DNA of 5,687 nt, taken from contig DGEE01000161.1 of the NCBI GenBank assembly GCA_002385815.1, positions 1 through 5,687 on the forward strand, in the 5' to 3' direction. Origin of the DNA: Hungateiclostridiaceae bacterium UBA3934. GTDB taxonomy: Bacteria > Bacillota > Clostridia > Acetivibrionales > DTU013. Positions 1 through 5,571 of the stretch are shown here, piece by piece. The stretch's first letter is position 1; the number at the start of each line of letters is the position of its first letter. The translations under genes were made by a program, and so were the position numbers. The notes below the pieces were generated by a model that ran no database searches, was not told the DNA's origin, and worked only from the letters and a program-made list of their open reading frames with translations.

Positions 1-814
1 CACATACCGGGCATTTGACCTCTTGTACGAATTTCGCCGCCATTCCGCTGAATCTCAATCTCAGATTGATCTGCTTCTCGCCTGAAAGCTTGTCGAACTT
101 GCTTCTTTGGTATTCTTCGTAGAAGTCTTTCTGCTTCTCAAAGGTTTCATCCAGCACCTTCAGGCTGATGATACGGGACACCCGAAATACTCTTTTATTC
201 TTGCGGAGGTTGCAATAGCAAACGAGATGGTAGCATCCTTCATTGATCTCCAAAAAATATGGGTCGATGCATCTCTCCGTCTGTTCTTCTTTATTGAAGG
301 AGTTATATGTGATCAGAAGCCTCTTTCGGAAAGCGATAGCATCACGGATCTGATTCAGCATACCGGGATCGATTCTCTTTTCTCTCAGCACTTCTGCCGG
401 GTTCACTTTAACCAGCTCATTCAAGCTATTGATATAATCCCTGTTTATCTGGGGCAGATGGGAAATGAGCCTGTCAATGAGTTGGGAAGCATTTTCGCCT
501 ATTTCCAGTGCTGAGTAGGAATTCAGGATTTCTTTTATGAAATAGATAGAAATAAGCTCGTTCAGGGTGAAACTTACATTCTCAAGGCCGAACTTCTTTG
601 CAATGTAGTAAGTCTTTTTATTGCGCTCTTCCTCATAAACGGGGAAATTGACCATAGAAAGAGCATCAAGGTCTCTTGAAACTGTCTTCTGACTAACCTC
701 GATGCCAAGCCTGTTCAGATAGCTCATTATATCATCGATCGTACAGCCATTTTTGCTTTCTGACAACAGTGATAGAATATAAAGCTGCCGTTCGATCTGT
801 GTCGTATCAGACAT
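1..814 (-). CDS. WYL-domain transcriptional regulator, 3' end cut by the window edge
   Basis: Predicted cytoplasmic DNA-binding regulator. I translated 271 residues from ATG 814; the stop lies beyond base 1. Residues about 5-60 form a winged helix-turn-helix of the DeoR/HTH_11 type, with recognition-helix text SQKTVSRDLDALS (41-53). Residues 153-222 form the WYL domain: FRKRLLITYNSFNKEEQTER, then DPYFLEINEGCYHLVCYC (184-201, with C-Y-H-L where the family has W-Y-L) and the conserved arginines of RVFRVSRI (208-215). A WCX-type C-terminal region starts near 248 and is cut. Complete family members usually have about 300-330 residues, so perhaps 40-60 are missing. It is the last visible gene of the leftward operon, 96 bases after the coiled-coil gene. 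WYL domains bind nucleic acids or nucleotide ligands and often control defence genes; that it controls this operon is inference. The family call is firm. Confidence 0.9.
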   Translation of the reverse strand, partial: MSDTTQIERQLYILSLLSESKNGCTIDDIMSYLNRLGIEVSQKTVSRDLDALSMVNFPVYEEERNKKTYYIAKKFGLENVSFTLNELISIYFIKEILNSYSALEIGENASQLIDRLISHLPQINRDYINSLNELVKVNPAEVLREKRIDPGMLNQIRDAIAFRKRLLITYNSFNKEEQTERCIDPYFLEINEGCYHLVCYCNLRKNKRVFRVSRIISLKVLDETFEKQKDFYEEYQRSKFDKLSGEKQINLRLRFSGMAAKFVQEVKCPVC

Positions 815-820
815 TAACAT

Positions 821-826
821 CACCTC
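821..826 (-). promoter_or_regulatory. Ribosome binding site of the WYL regulator, deciding the start
   Basis: On the minus strand GAGGTG is followed by ATGTTAATG. Two in-frame ATGs are possible, at 820 and 814. The first abuts the Shine-Dalgarno with no spacer; the second has a 6-base spacer, so 814 is preferred. Confidence 0.7.
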
Positions 827-910
827 ATGGTAATCAGGCTAAGTTAATATCTTCTACAATTAAATACAAATTCCTCCAATATCCAAGCGAAATCAACAAA
901 TAAAATGTTA

Positions 911-2968
911 CTAATCACTGATCGTTGGCAGATGTTTTGGGAGCGAACCTACAACAATGAGCTTTTTCTCCTTATCATAAAGGAAATAGATACGGATCAT
1001 CTTTTCCCCGCTGTTTCCAAATGTAAGATGCAGGTCCAAAGGGCTCTCCACAGGCTTTCCTTTATACCCGGTATAATACTTGATTTTGTATTCAGCTGGA
1101 TACATTTTTATAGAAATCCCCCTGATCGGTGTGACGCTGAAAGGTCTTCCATATTTTCTCTGACAGTTGTTGTCCCTTTCTTCCGTACTTATTTTGCCAA
1201 TCAATTCATCACGGTAATCTGTAGCCAGATACTCTAATGCGTCACAAAGGATTTTGAGATCAACAGTATTTGGAGCTACATCATTCATTAGATCCTTTGC
1301 ACGCTTGTGAAAAATCAACCTGTCTGCAAACTGACTTTCCACCCACCCGGCAACCTCCTTCGGATGTTTCGGACGAAACTGAAGAGCCTTCAGCCGGCAA
1401 ATCTCGGCTTCCATATCATCAAATATCTTCCTATATTCTTTTTCCTTGTTCTCCAGAGATATCTCCAGCCTTCTTATCTTTTCTTCTGCTTTGCTAATTT
1501 CACCATCTCTACGAAGTATTTCTTTCTCCTTATCACAGCACTGCCCCTGTAAAATGGACATTTCCTTTTTAAATCTGGCTTCAATGTCCCGCTGCTTGCC
1601 TTCAGCATAAATCAACATCTCCTCTTTTGAGCGTATCGTACTGAGGAGCTTGTCCCTTTCCATCCCCTTTGCATCCGGCAAAAATATTACATTACCGAAT
1701 TTCATGGGCTTTTTCTTAGGGTAGTATTGGATAAACTCATTAAGTTTATTGCAAAAATCTTCTATATCATTTTGAACCTGCCTGTATTCATAACGCCGGA
1801 TCTCTCCCCCAAATGCACTTGGTTCGAAAATGATCACATCACCCTCGCCGATCCGATTCTTTGTCTGCTTATTGAATTCATTAACATATTTGACGGGCAG
1901 TACAAAAAACTGGGCATATCCCATTCTATAGCGGGTAAGTTTGGAAAGGTCAAATGGAAGCAGTCCCTCCTGCCCCTGTTGGATATCATTATCACTGCAG
2001 CGGGCAGCTTCCTCCCCGGCAGGCCCTGCAGAATAGTGTGCCGTATTGTCATAGGTGACTGCCGCATCTATATCTGCCGTATCATCTTTCAAATCCCCAC
2101 TTAAGTATTTAAATCTGGTACAAGGATCGCAGAAATACATTTGCTTTACATAATGTTTGTCTGAAGTGTTAAAGTTCGCTGAGACAATCTGTTTGCTGTA
2201 TGGGCCAAAGGCAAGGACGGCTTCATCCTGAAATCTATCCCTGGAATAATCTTCAGCCTCATTTCGCTTATCTAACGTACTCGATGTTCTTTGCTTTTCA
2301 CTGTATTCAGAAACTAAGACGATCGGCAGCATTCTCTCGTTGCTGTTGACCCATTTATCGAAAGCTAATATATCTTCAACACTTCCCAGGGTATGATGAT
2401 TATCAGTCAATTGATAATTGTGCCATAGGCCAACATGAGGATTACGGGCAAGATACTTGATAAATGCCAGCCTGAAGACTTCACATTCAGCTGTTGTACC
2501 GATGGGCTCCGAAACAATGGTGCAAAACCCGCACTCTACTCCATTATCTATGATGCGGTATGCGACGTTGGTTTCAAACAGCCTGCCGGGAACGGGCGGC
2601 CTGGGCTGGTTGATTGCGCCCGGCTGTGTTCCCATATCTGGTTCTGTAAGCTGCAAAGTCCATATTCTTTCTTCGGGCAGCCAGACGACCTCAAGAATGT
2701 ATCCCACATCGATCCTGAATGACTTGAAATCACTGATATCTACTGAATCCCACGACTCGGGATCAGGCCAGATCAGTTCCTGTGGGATCTCGAATGCTCT
2801 GAACCGCTGACGGAGCCATTTGAATGTTTCCAGAACGGCGATTTTCAGCACCTTCTCAGGCGGCATTCCCTTTCCTGCCACGCAATACAGTTGAAAATTA
2901 GGATAGCTCACATTTCTTAATAGCATTATCGGCTGATAGCCCGGTACAGTATCATTATGCATGTACAT
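911..2968 (-). CDS. Large coiled-coil protein with a putative RelE/HigB-like C-terminal domain
   Basis: Unnamed 685-residue protein, probably cytoplasmic: no signal peptide or membrane segment is visible. Residues 1-290 are a mixed alpha/beta region containing LPIVLVSEYS (214-223). Residues 290-336 are a polar, probably disordered insert. Residues 338-395 contain PFDLSKLTRYRMGYAQFFVLP and then GDVIIFEPSAFGGEI. From memory, the pairing 'PIVLVS ... LA..A.FFVLP' recurs in defence-linked coiled-coil proteins; I could not check this. Residues about 436-530 are a long charged coiled coil, followed by a helical stretch (541-591). Residues 607-685 are beta-rich and end with HLTFGN, MIRIYFLYDKEKKLIVVG and LPKHLPT, a pattern like the last strands of RelE/HigB ribonuclease toxins. 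The start at 2968 is fixed by an in-frame TAA just upstream. Its ribosome site is an atypical GGGGG (2976-2980, 7-base spacer). An effector role is inferred. Confidence 0.8.
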   Translation of the reverse strand: MYMHNDTVPGYQPIMLLRNVSYPNFQLYCVAGKGMPPEKVLKIAVLETFKWLRQRFRAFEIPQELIWPDPESWDSVDISDFKSFRIDVGYILEVVWLPEERIWTLQLTEPDMGTQPGAINQPRPPVPGRLFETNVAYRIIDNGVECGFCTIVSEPIGTTAECEVFRLAFIKYLARNPHVGLWHNYQLTDNHHTLGSVEDILAFDKWVNSNERMLPIVLVSEYSEKQRTSSTLDKRNEAEDYSRDRFQDEAVLAFGPYSKQIVSANFNTSDKHYVKQMYFCDPCTRFKYLSGDLKDDTADIDAAVTYDNTAHYSAGPAGEEAARCSDNDIQQGQEGLLPFDLSKLTRYRMGYAQFFVLPVKYVNEFNKQTKNRIGEGDVIIFEPSAFGGEIRRYEYRQVQNDIEDFCNKLNEFIQYYPKKKPMKFGNVIFLPDAKGMERDKLLSTIRSKEEMLIYAEGKQRDIEARFKKEMSILQGQCCDKEKEILRRDGEISKAEEKIRRLEISLENKEKEYRKIFDDMEAEICRLKALQFRPKHPKEVAGWVESQFADRLIFHKRAKDLMNDVAPNTVDLKILCDALEYLATDYRDELIGKISTEERDNNCQRKYGRPFSVTPIRGISIKMYPAEYKIKYYTGYKGKPVESPLDLHLTFGNSGEKMIRIYFLYDKEKKLIVVGSLPKHLPTISD

Positions 2969-2997
2969 TTAACGACCCCCGAACAGGTATATATTAC

Positions 2998-3010
2998 AGG
3001 ACTCCGTCCT
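2998..3010 (-). repeat. Short inverted repeat between the two unknown operon genes
   Basis: AGGAC and GTCCT form a perfect 5-bp stem with a 3-base loop (GGA on the transcribed strand), inside the 58-base gap between the 378- and 685-residue genes. No T-run follows, so it is not a normal terminator. It could affect mRNA processing or translation of the downstream gene, whose ribosome site is weak, or it could be chance. Confidence 0.35.
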
Positions 3011-3026
3011 ATGTCAGACAATCATA

Positions 3027-4163
3027 CTATAACTGTGTTTTTTTGTATGCCGTATAAAGGTCAGAACGTAATTTATCTGTCCCTATGTCATTATAGTCAA
3101 ACCTGGTCTGCTCTGAATATTTGCCGATGCCGACGATCCGAATAGATCCTCCCTGATTAGCCGGCCATACTGTAACGATATTTTTGCGCCGACCCGTTGG
3201 ATGCGCTGCCTCCAGGATATACTCCCCATTTTTCCTCATTATGCATTTATAATCCTTATCTATATGGATGTTCAACTCTGCAAGTTCATTCATAATTAAC
3301 CTGAGTAATTGAGGGTATGATGCAAGCTTATCATTGGTTTTCGGCTGTGTTGCAGCGGGGGATCTGCTATTCATATCATGAGTAAGCAGTGGTCGCCTGG
3401 TGCGTGCCATATCATTTGCCTGATTGCCGGGGCCCTGTTCACCAAACAGATTGCATCCAGGATTGTATAAACGATTCTTCCAGAACACGTCAAAATAGAT
3501 CACATGAAAATCTTCACCTAGTTCCGTACTGATTTCCTGTGCCTTATCGGAAAGATACCTCTGCATATTGTCAAACAATGCTTTGCTATATATCTTGCCG
3601 AACGAAGACTTACGTGTCAGGCCCCAGCTTGCAAGAGCATAGTCACTGAAAATGAGTTCATTAGCTATTATCCAGCTGTCTATAGGAAGAAAAAGCATGG
3701 GCACAAGTTCTTTCCTGCGGTCATCATCTATTTCGGCCGCCATGGAAACAATATGCTCCAAATACAACTCAACCACCTTGCGGATGCGGTTATATGATTC
3801 ATTTATTAGGCTTGATGTAGAATATAGCAGAAGTGCGTCCCGGAGCTCCTTAAACAGTTCATGCTCGTATTCATCAAGTTCATTTCTTGATTTGACAGCG
3901 GTGCACAGAACTTTGATTATTTGCTCTTTCTGCTCCAGGAAAAAGGTGTCGCACACATCCATCGCTTTTATCTTGTTTTCCCGAAAGTTCCCATAATTCA
4001 ACTTCTTGCCAAACGCCTGGGTGGTATTTATATCTACAGCTTTTTTCCTGGTACCGTTGACCTGGACTCCACGGATGATGTCATCATACGGATACTTGAC
4101 GGAAGGGTTTAAGAAGATTGCTTCGGCAGATTTCAATGCATGTTTTAAGACGGATTTATCCAT
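3027..4163 (-). CDS. Protein of unknown function, operon partner of the coiled-coil protein
   Basis: A 378-residue protein that I do not recognise. Residues 1-235 are mainly helical, with a charged heptad-like stretch NELDEYEHELFKELRDALLL (94-113), and include PYDDIIRGVQVNG (25-37), FLPIDSWIIANELIFSDYAL (158-177) and HVIYFDVFWKNR (220-231). Residues 238-278 are a G/N/R/P/T-rich, probably flexible linker. Residues 280-378 look like a separate small alpha/beta domain: a helix (LLRLIMNELAELNI), then strands in YKCIMRKNGEYILEAAHP, NIVTVWPANQ and SIRIVGIGKYS. No catalytic motif, signal peptide or membrane helix is visible. The start is well supported by AGGAGG six bases upstream. It lies 58 bases before the coiled-coil gene in the same direction, so the two are probably co-transcribed and may act together. 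The helical body plus tethered C-terminal domain could suit a sensor or adaptor, but this is speculation. Confidence 0.85.
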   Translation of the reverse strand: MDKSVLKHALKSAEAIFLNPSVKYPYDDIIRGVQVNGTRKKAVDINTTQAFGKKLNYGNFRENKIKAMDVCDTFFLEQKEQIIKVLCTAVKSRNELDEYEHELFKELRDALLLYSTSSLINESYNRIRKVVELYLEHIVSMAAEIDDDRRKELVPMLFLPIDSWIIANELIFSDYALASWGLTRKSSFGKIYSKALFDNMQRYLSDKAQEISTELGEDFHVIYFDVFWKNRLYNPGCNLFGEQGPGNQANDMARTRRPLLTHDMNSRSPAATQPKTNDKLASYPQLLRLIMNELAELNIHIDKDYKCIMRKNGEYILEAAHPTGRRKNIVTVWPANQGGSIRIVGIGKYSEQTRFDYNDIGTDKLRSDLYTAYKKTQL

Positions 4164-4169
4164 TGATAT

Positions 4170-4175
4170 CCTCCT
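4170..4175 (-). promoter_or_regulatory. Strong ribosome binding site of the 378-residue gene
   Basis: A perfect AGGAGG on the minus strand stands 6 bases before ATG 4163. It is the best Shine-Dalgarno in the operon and contrasts with the weak GGGGG before the coiled-coil gene, hinting that the partner is made in excess of the putative effector. Confidence 0.85.
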
Positions 4176-4192
4176 GTCCTTCGGCTTTGTTT

Positions 4193-4211
4193 CGCAACTT
4201 GCCCAGTTGCG
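4193..4211 (-). repeat. Inverted repeat upstream of the 378-residue gene
   Basis: CGCAACT and AGTTGCG form a perfect 7-bp stem around a 5-base loop, in the gap between the nucleotidyltransferase and the 378-residue gene and about 18 bases upstream of the latter's AGGAGG. No T-run follows it in the direction of transcription, so an intrinsic terminator is unlikely. It may be an mRNA hairpin (processing or attenuation), a protein-binding site or a rearrangement scar. Confidence 0.45.
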
Positions 4212-4220
4212 GTATTGAGA

Positions 4221-4277
4221 TCAAATATCCAAAACAGGCACAGCCCCGTCGACCCAATTCAGCTGGCTGTCGATCAT
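4221..4277 (-). CDS. Possible 18-codon micro-ORF overlapping the truncated nucleotidyltransferase
   Basis: ATG 4277 overlaps the TGA of the nucleotidyltransferase in the arrangement ATGA, typical of translational coupling, and reads MIDSQLNWVDGAVPVLDI before TGA. There is no Shine-Dalgarno of its own. The G/C at third positions (GTC GAC GGG) looks gene-like, so it may instead be the tail of a lost gene joined here by a deletion. I do not recognise it. Confidence 0.2.
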   Translation of the reverse strand: MIDSQLNWVDGAVPVLDI

Positions 4278-4648
4278 AAACTGTCATCTGCAATAAGCTG
4301 CTCCAACCCGTTCACCTTGGAATATGAAACAAAGGCACCCTGGAAAGCAAATCGGGCAGGTTCGCTGCCGAATTCGGCGACTTTCTTTATATAATCGATA
4401 CTTGTACATTTCCCATCGACATAACCGCCCTCATAATCACAGGACTCCTTCTCATAATAGAATACGGTGTTTTCCTTTAACGCTTTCTTGTAATCCTCCT
4501 CAGACAGCACGATCATTATGTCAACATCGGAATCTTCACTTGCAAATCCGTGAGCTATAGAGCCTCCAATAATCACTCCAAGAACCTCGTCACGTGCCTT
4601 GAGTTTATTGGTTATCGTCTCGATCGCCGTTATATGGTGTTTATACAT
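4274..4648 (-). CDS. Nucleotidyltransferase-domain protein, C-terminally truncated
   Basis: A 124-residue pol-beta-superfamily nucleotidyltransferase of the MNT/KNTase type. The catalytic signature is complete: GGS (28-30) with G29-S30-x10-D41-V-D43, inside VIIGGSIAHGFASEDSDVDI, and a likely third acidic residue D85 in TSIDYIKK. The text CDYEGGYVDGK (70-80) and FGSEPARFAFQGAFVSYS (93-110) matches, from memory, the N-terminal half of nucleotidyltransferases that normally have about 230-260 residues and a helical second domain. That domain is absent: the frame stops after GLEQLIADDSL. Enzymes of this fold transfer a nucleotide to small molecules or proteins; whether this half is active is uncertain. 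I chose ATG 4648 because GGTGA lies 5 bases upstream and MYKHH is a usual beginning; GTG 4675 has no ribosome site. It is the first gene after the operon promoter. It may be a decaying gene or a minimal MNT domain. Confidence 0.8.
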   Translation of the reverse strand: MYKHHITAIETITNKLKARDEVLGVIIGGSIAHGFASEDSDVDIMIVLSEEDYKKALKENTVFYYEKESCDYEGGYVDGKCTSIDYIKKVAEFGSEPARFAFQGAFVSYSKVNGLEQLIADDSL

Positions 4649-4653
4649 AGTTG

Positions 4654-4658
4654 TCACC
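4654..4658 (-). promoter_or_regulatory. Ribosome binding site deciding the nucleotidyltransferase start
   Basis: Minus-strand GGTGA followed by CAACT and ATG 4648. It supports the shorter 124-residue product over the 133-residue form beginning at GTG 4675. Confidence 0.65.
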
Positions 4659-4714
4659 ACTTGATATCCTTTCACTTATGAGGTTGAAATGATGATGTTG
4701 ATAAGTGCATAGAC

Positions 4715-4743
4715 ATTATAGCATTTTATGGTGTAAAATCCAA
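4715..4743 (-). promoter_or_regulatory. Main promoter of the leftward operon (SigA type, extended -10)
   Basis: On the minus strand a perfect TATAAT (-10, bases 4720-4715) is preceded by TGC, giving an extended -10. A weak -35 TTGGAT (4743-4738, 3 of 6 matches) is exactly 17 bases away. Transcription should begin near 4708, leaving a leader of about 60 bases before ATG 4648. This is the only convincing promoter seen for the four leftward genes; none of similar quality is visible in the 815-910 gap before the WYL gene. Confidence 0.75.
4723..4739. promoter_or_regulatory. Candidate operator: inverted repeat within the promoter spacer
   Basis: ATTTTA-TGGTG-TAAAAT is a perfect 6-bp inverted repeat with a 5-base spacer. 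It lies almost entirely between the -35 and -10 of the operon promoter and touches the -35. A protein bound here would block RNA polymerase. The WYL regulator of the same operon is the natural candidate, but this is inference and such AT-rich repeats can occur by chance. Confidence 0.4.
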
Positions 4744-4827
4744 TCATTATCCACACATTTGGTCAATACTGTCCGATACAGCATATGCAGCTATATTGCA
4801 GCAGGGCTGTTGGTCAAAAAACACACT

Positions 4828-4899
4828 TTAGTCTTTCCTCCGGTATAACTCATCCGGCGTTTTGCCTTCGGTAAACAGACATACCTTGGATGGTATCCC
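4828..4899 (-). pseudogene. Possible remnant of a regulator gene's 3' end
   Basis: An open minus-strand stretch of 23 codons ends at TAA and reads SKVCLFTEG followed by KTPDELYRRKD. It resembles the last residues of AraC-family helix-turn-helix domains (the pattern SKVFK..TG.TP.EYRRK), with one extra residue. A TGA lies just upstream in frame and no start is present, so it cannot be a working gene. Resemblance over such a short stretch may be accidental. Confidence 0.2.
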
Positions 4900-4928
4900 T
4901 CAATACTGGTAAAAAATAAGTTGCCTTT

Positions 4929-4942
4929 AATCATAAATGATT
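4929..4942. repeat. AT-rich palindrome upstream of the rightward gene
   Basis: AATCAT-AA-ATGATT is a perfect inverted repeat ending about 110 bases before ATG 5052 and just upstream of a candidate -35. It is followed on the plus strand by a T-run, but no plus-strand gene lies upstream, so an operator is more likely than a terminator, if it is anything. Confidence 0.3.
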
Positions 4943-4947
4943 TTTTC

Positions 4948-4996
4948 TTGTGGAAATTTATTCATCCCTTCATATTTGTACTTATTCTTCCGATAT
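4948..4996 (+). promoter_or_regulatory. Candidate promoters of the 154-residue gene (SigA-like and SigD-like)
   Basis: Two alternatives overlap. TTGTGG (4948-4953), a 17-base spacer and CATATT (4971-4976) form a weak SigA-type promoter. CCGATAT (4990-4996) matches the core of the Firmicutes SigD (sigma-28) -10 box GCCGATAT, but the expected TAAA about 15 bases upstream reads TCAT. Neither is strong. Confidence 0.3.
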
Positions 4997-5051
4997 TAAC
5001 TGTAAGCAAATATTATTAAAGTGAAATCAATACATAGAAGGAGTAATTTAT

Positions 5052-5516
5052 ATGGGAACAAGGAATCTAGGTATTAGTCCAATTAATACGTGTTATATTG
5101 AAGATAGCAATTTGATAAAAAACCAAGGTACCAGCTTGATGCCTGAAAACACTTTTAAGGATATTATTATTGGTTTGCTTGGCAAGGAAGATGTGAGCAA
5201 CAAGAATGTAAATAGTCTGCAACGAAATATTTGCAGGACAAATTATGCAGATAGCACTTTGAAAGTTACTCGCAATGATGCCAAGCTGCAGAAAAAAGTA
5301 GAATCTGCTGTAATGTGGCTTGCAAACTATCTGGGAATAAAGCCTTCTTTACTGCTTGCTGTTTTTTCTGAGTTGGGTATAGACCCCAATGATATGGCTG
5401 ATAAAATGAAATTTTTGGAAATAATCAATACACTAGCTGAGCATTTCAATCTAAATGAAAAGGAAAAGGATGAAATCATGAGAGAAATGGGGGGAATCCT
5501 TGGTTTCTCTATATAA
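5052..5516 (+). CDS. Hypothetical protein, mainly helical, 154 residues
   Basis: I do not recognise this protein. The start is sound: GAAGGAG at 5037-5043, an 8-base spacer, then ATG. Residues 1-30 are polar with no signal peptide; residues 33-45 (NTFKDIIIGLLGK) may be an amphipathic helix; residues 46-75 are polar and N-rich. Residues 76-152 look like a helical domain, with ESAVMWLANYLGIKPSLLLA (84-103), VFSELGIDPNDMADKMKFLE (104-123) and an acidic, lysine-rich end (LNEKEKDEIMREMGG). Two cysteines, C14 and C61, are present. It is transcribed away from the operon and is clearly AT-richer, so it is probably a separate unit. No terminator is evident after it; a putative insertion-sequence end begins 56 bases past its stop. 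The SigD-like box upstream might suggest a link with motility genes, but nothing in the protein confirms this. Confidence 0.75.
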   Translation: MGTRNLGISPINTCYIEDSNLIKNQGTSLMPENTFKDIIIGLLGKEDVSNKNVNSLQRNICRTNYADSTLKVTRNDAKLQKKVESAVMWLANYLGIKPSLLLAVFSELGIDPNDMADKMKFLEIINTLAEHFNLNEKEKDEIMREMGGILGFSI

Positions 5517-5571
5517 GGGGTAAGTAGAATAATGAAAGTATTCGCTTTGCAAAAGAAACCTTAATTTTATT

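Larger units (their letters stand above)
4649..5051. other. Divergent intergenic region between the leftward operon and the rightward gene
   Basis: About 400 AT-rich bases with no intact gene. It holds the operon promoter (4715-4743) with an inverted repeat in its spacer, two TTGGTCAA direct repeats (4759-4766 and 4810-4817), the palindrome GCATATGC (4781-4788), a possible degraded gene end (4828-4899), a 14-base palindrome (4929-4942) and candidate promoters for the gene at 5052. I see no tRNA, riboswitch or terminator in it. Confidence 0.8.

Noticed and set aside
107..514. Plus-strand open frame of 135 codons
   Set aside because: It lies wholly inside the WYL regulator on the other strand, whose domains are clear, and has no ribosome site.
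834..869. Leader peptide of 11 codons starting at TTG after GGAGG, upstream of the WYL gene
   Set aside because: The spacer is only 3 bases, the start is a rare TTG, and there is no attenuator hairpin after it.
1727..2104. Plus-strand open frame of 125 codons, and similar ones at 905-1237 and 2457-2810
   Set aside because: All are antisense to the 685-residue gene, have no ribosome site and no recognisable domain.
4274..4675. Nucleotidyltransferase starting at GTG 4675
   Set aside because: No Shine-Dalgarno precedes GTG 4675, while ATG 4648 has GGTGA at good spacing and gives a family-like N-terminus.
5517..5571. Terminator after the 154-residue gene
   Set aside because: Only an imperfect CTTTGCAAAAG repeat is present, with no stable stem followed by a T-run.
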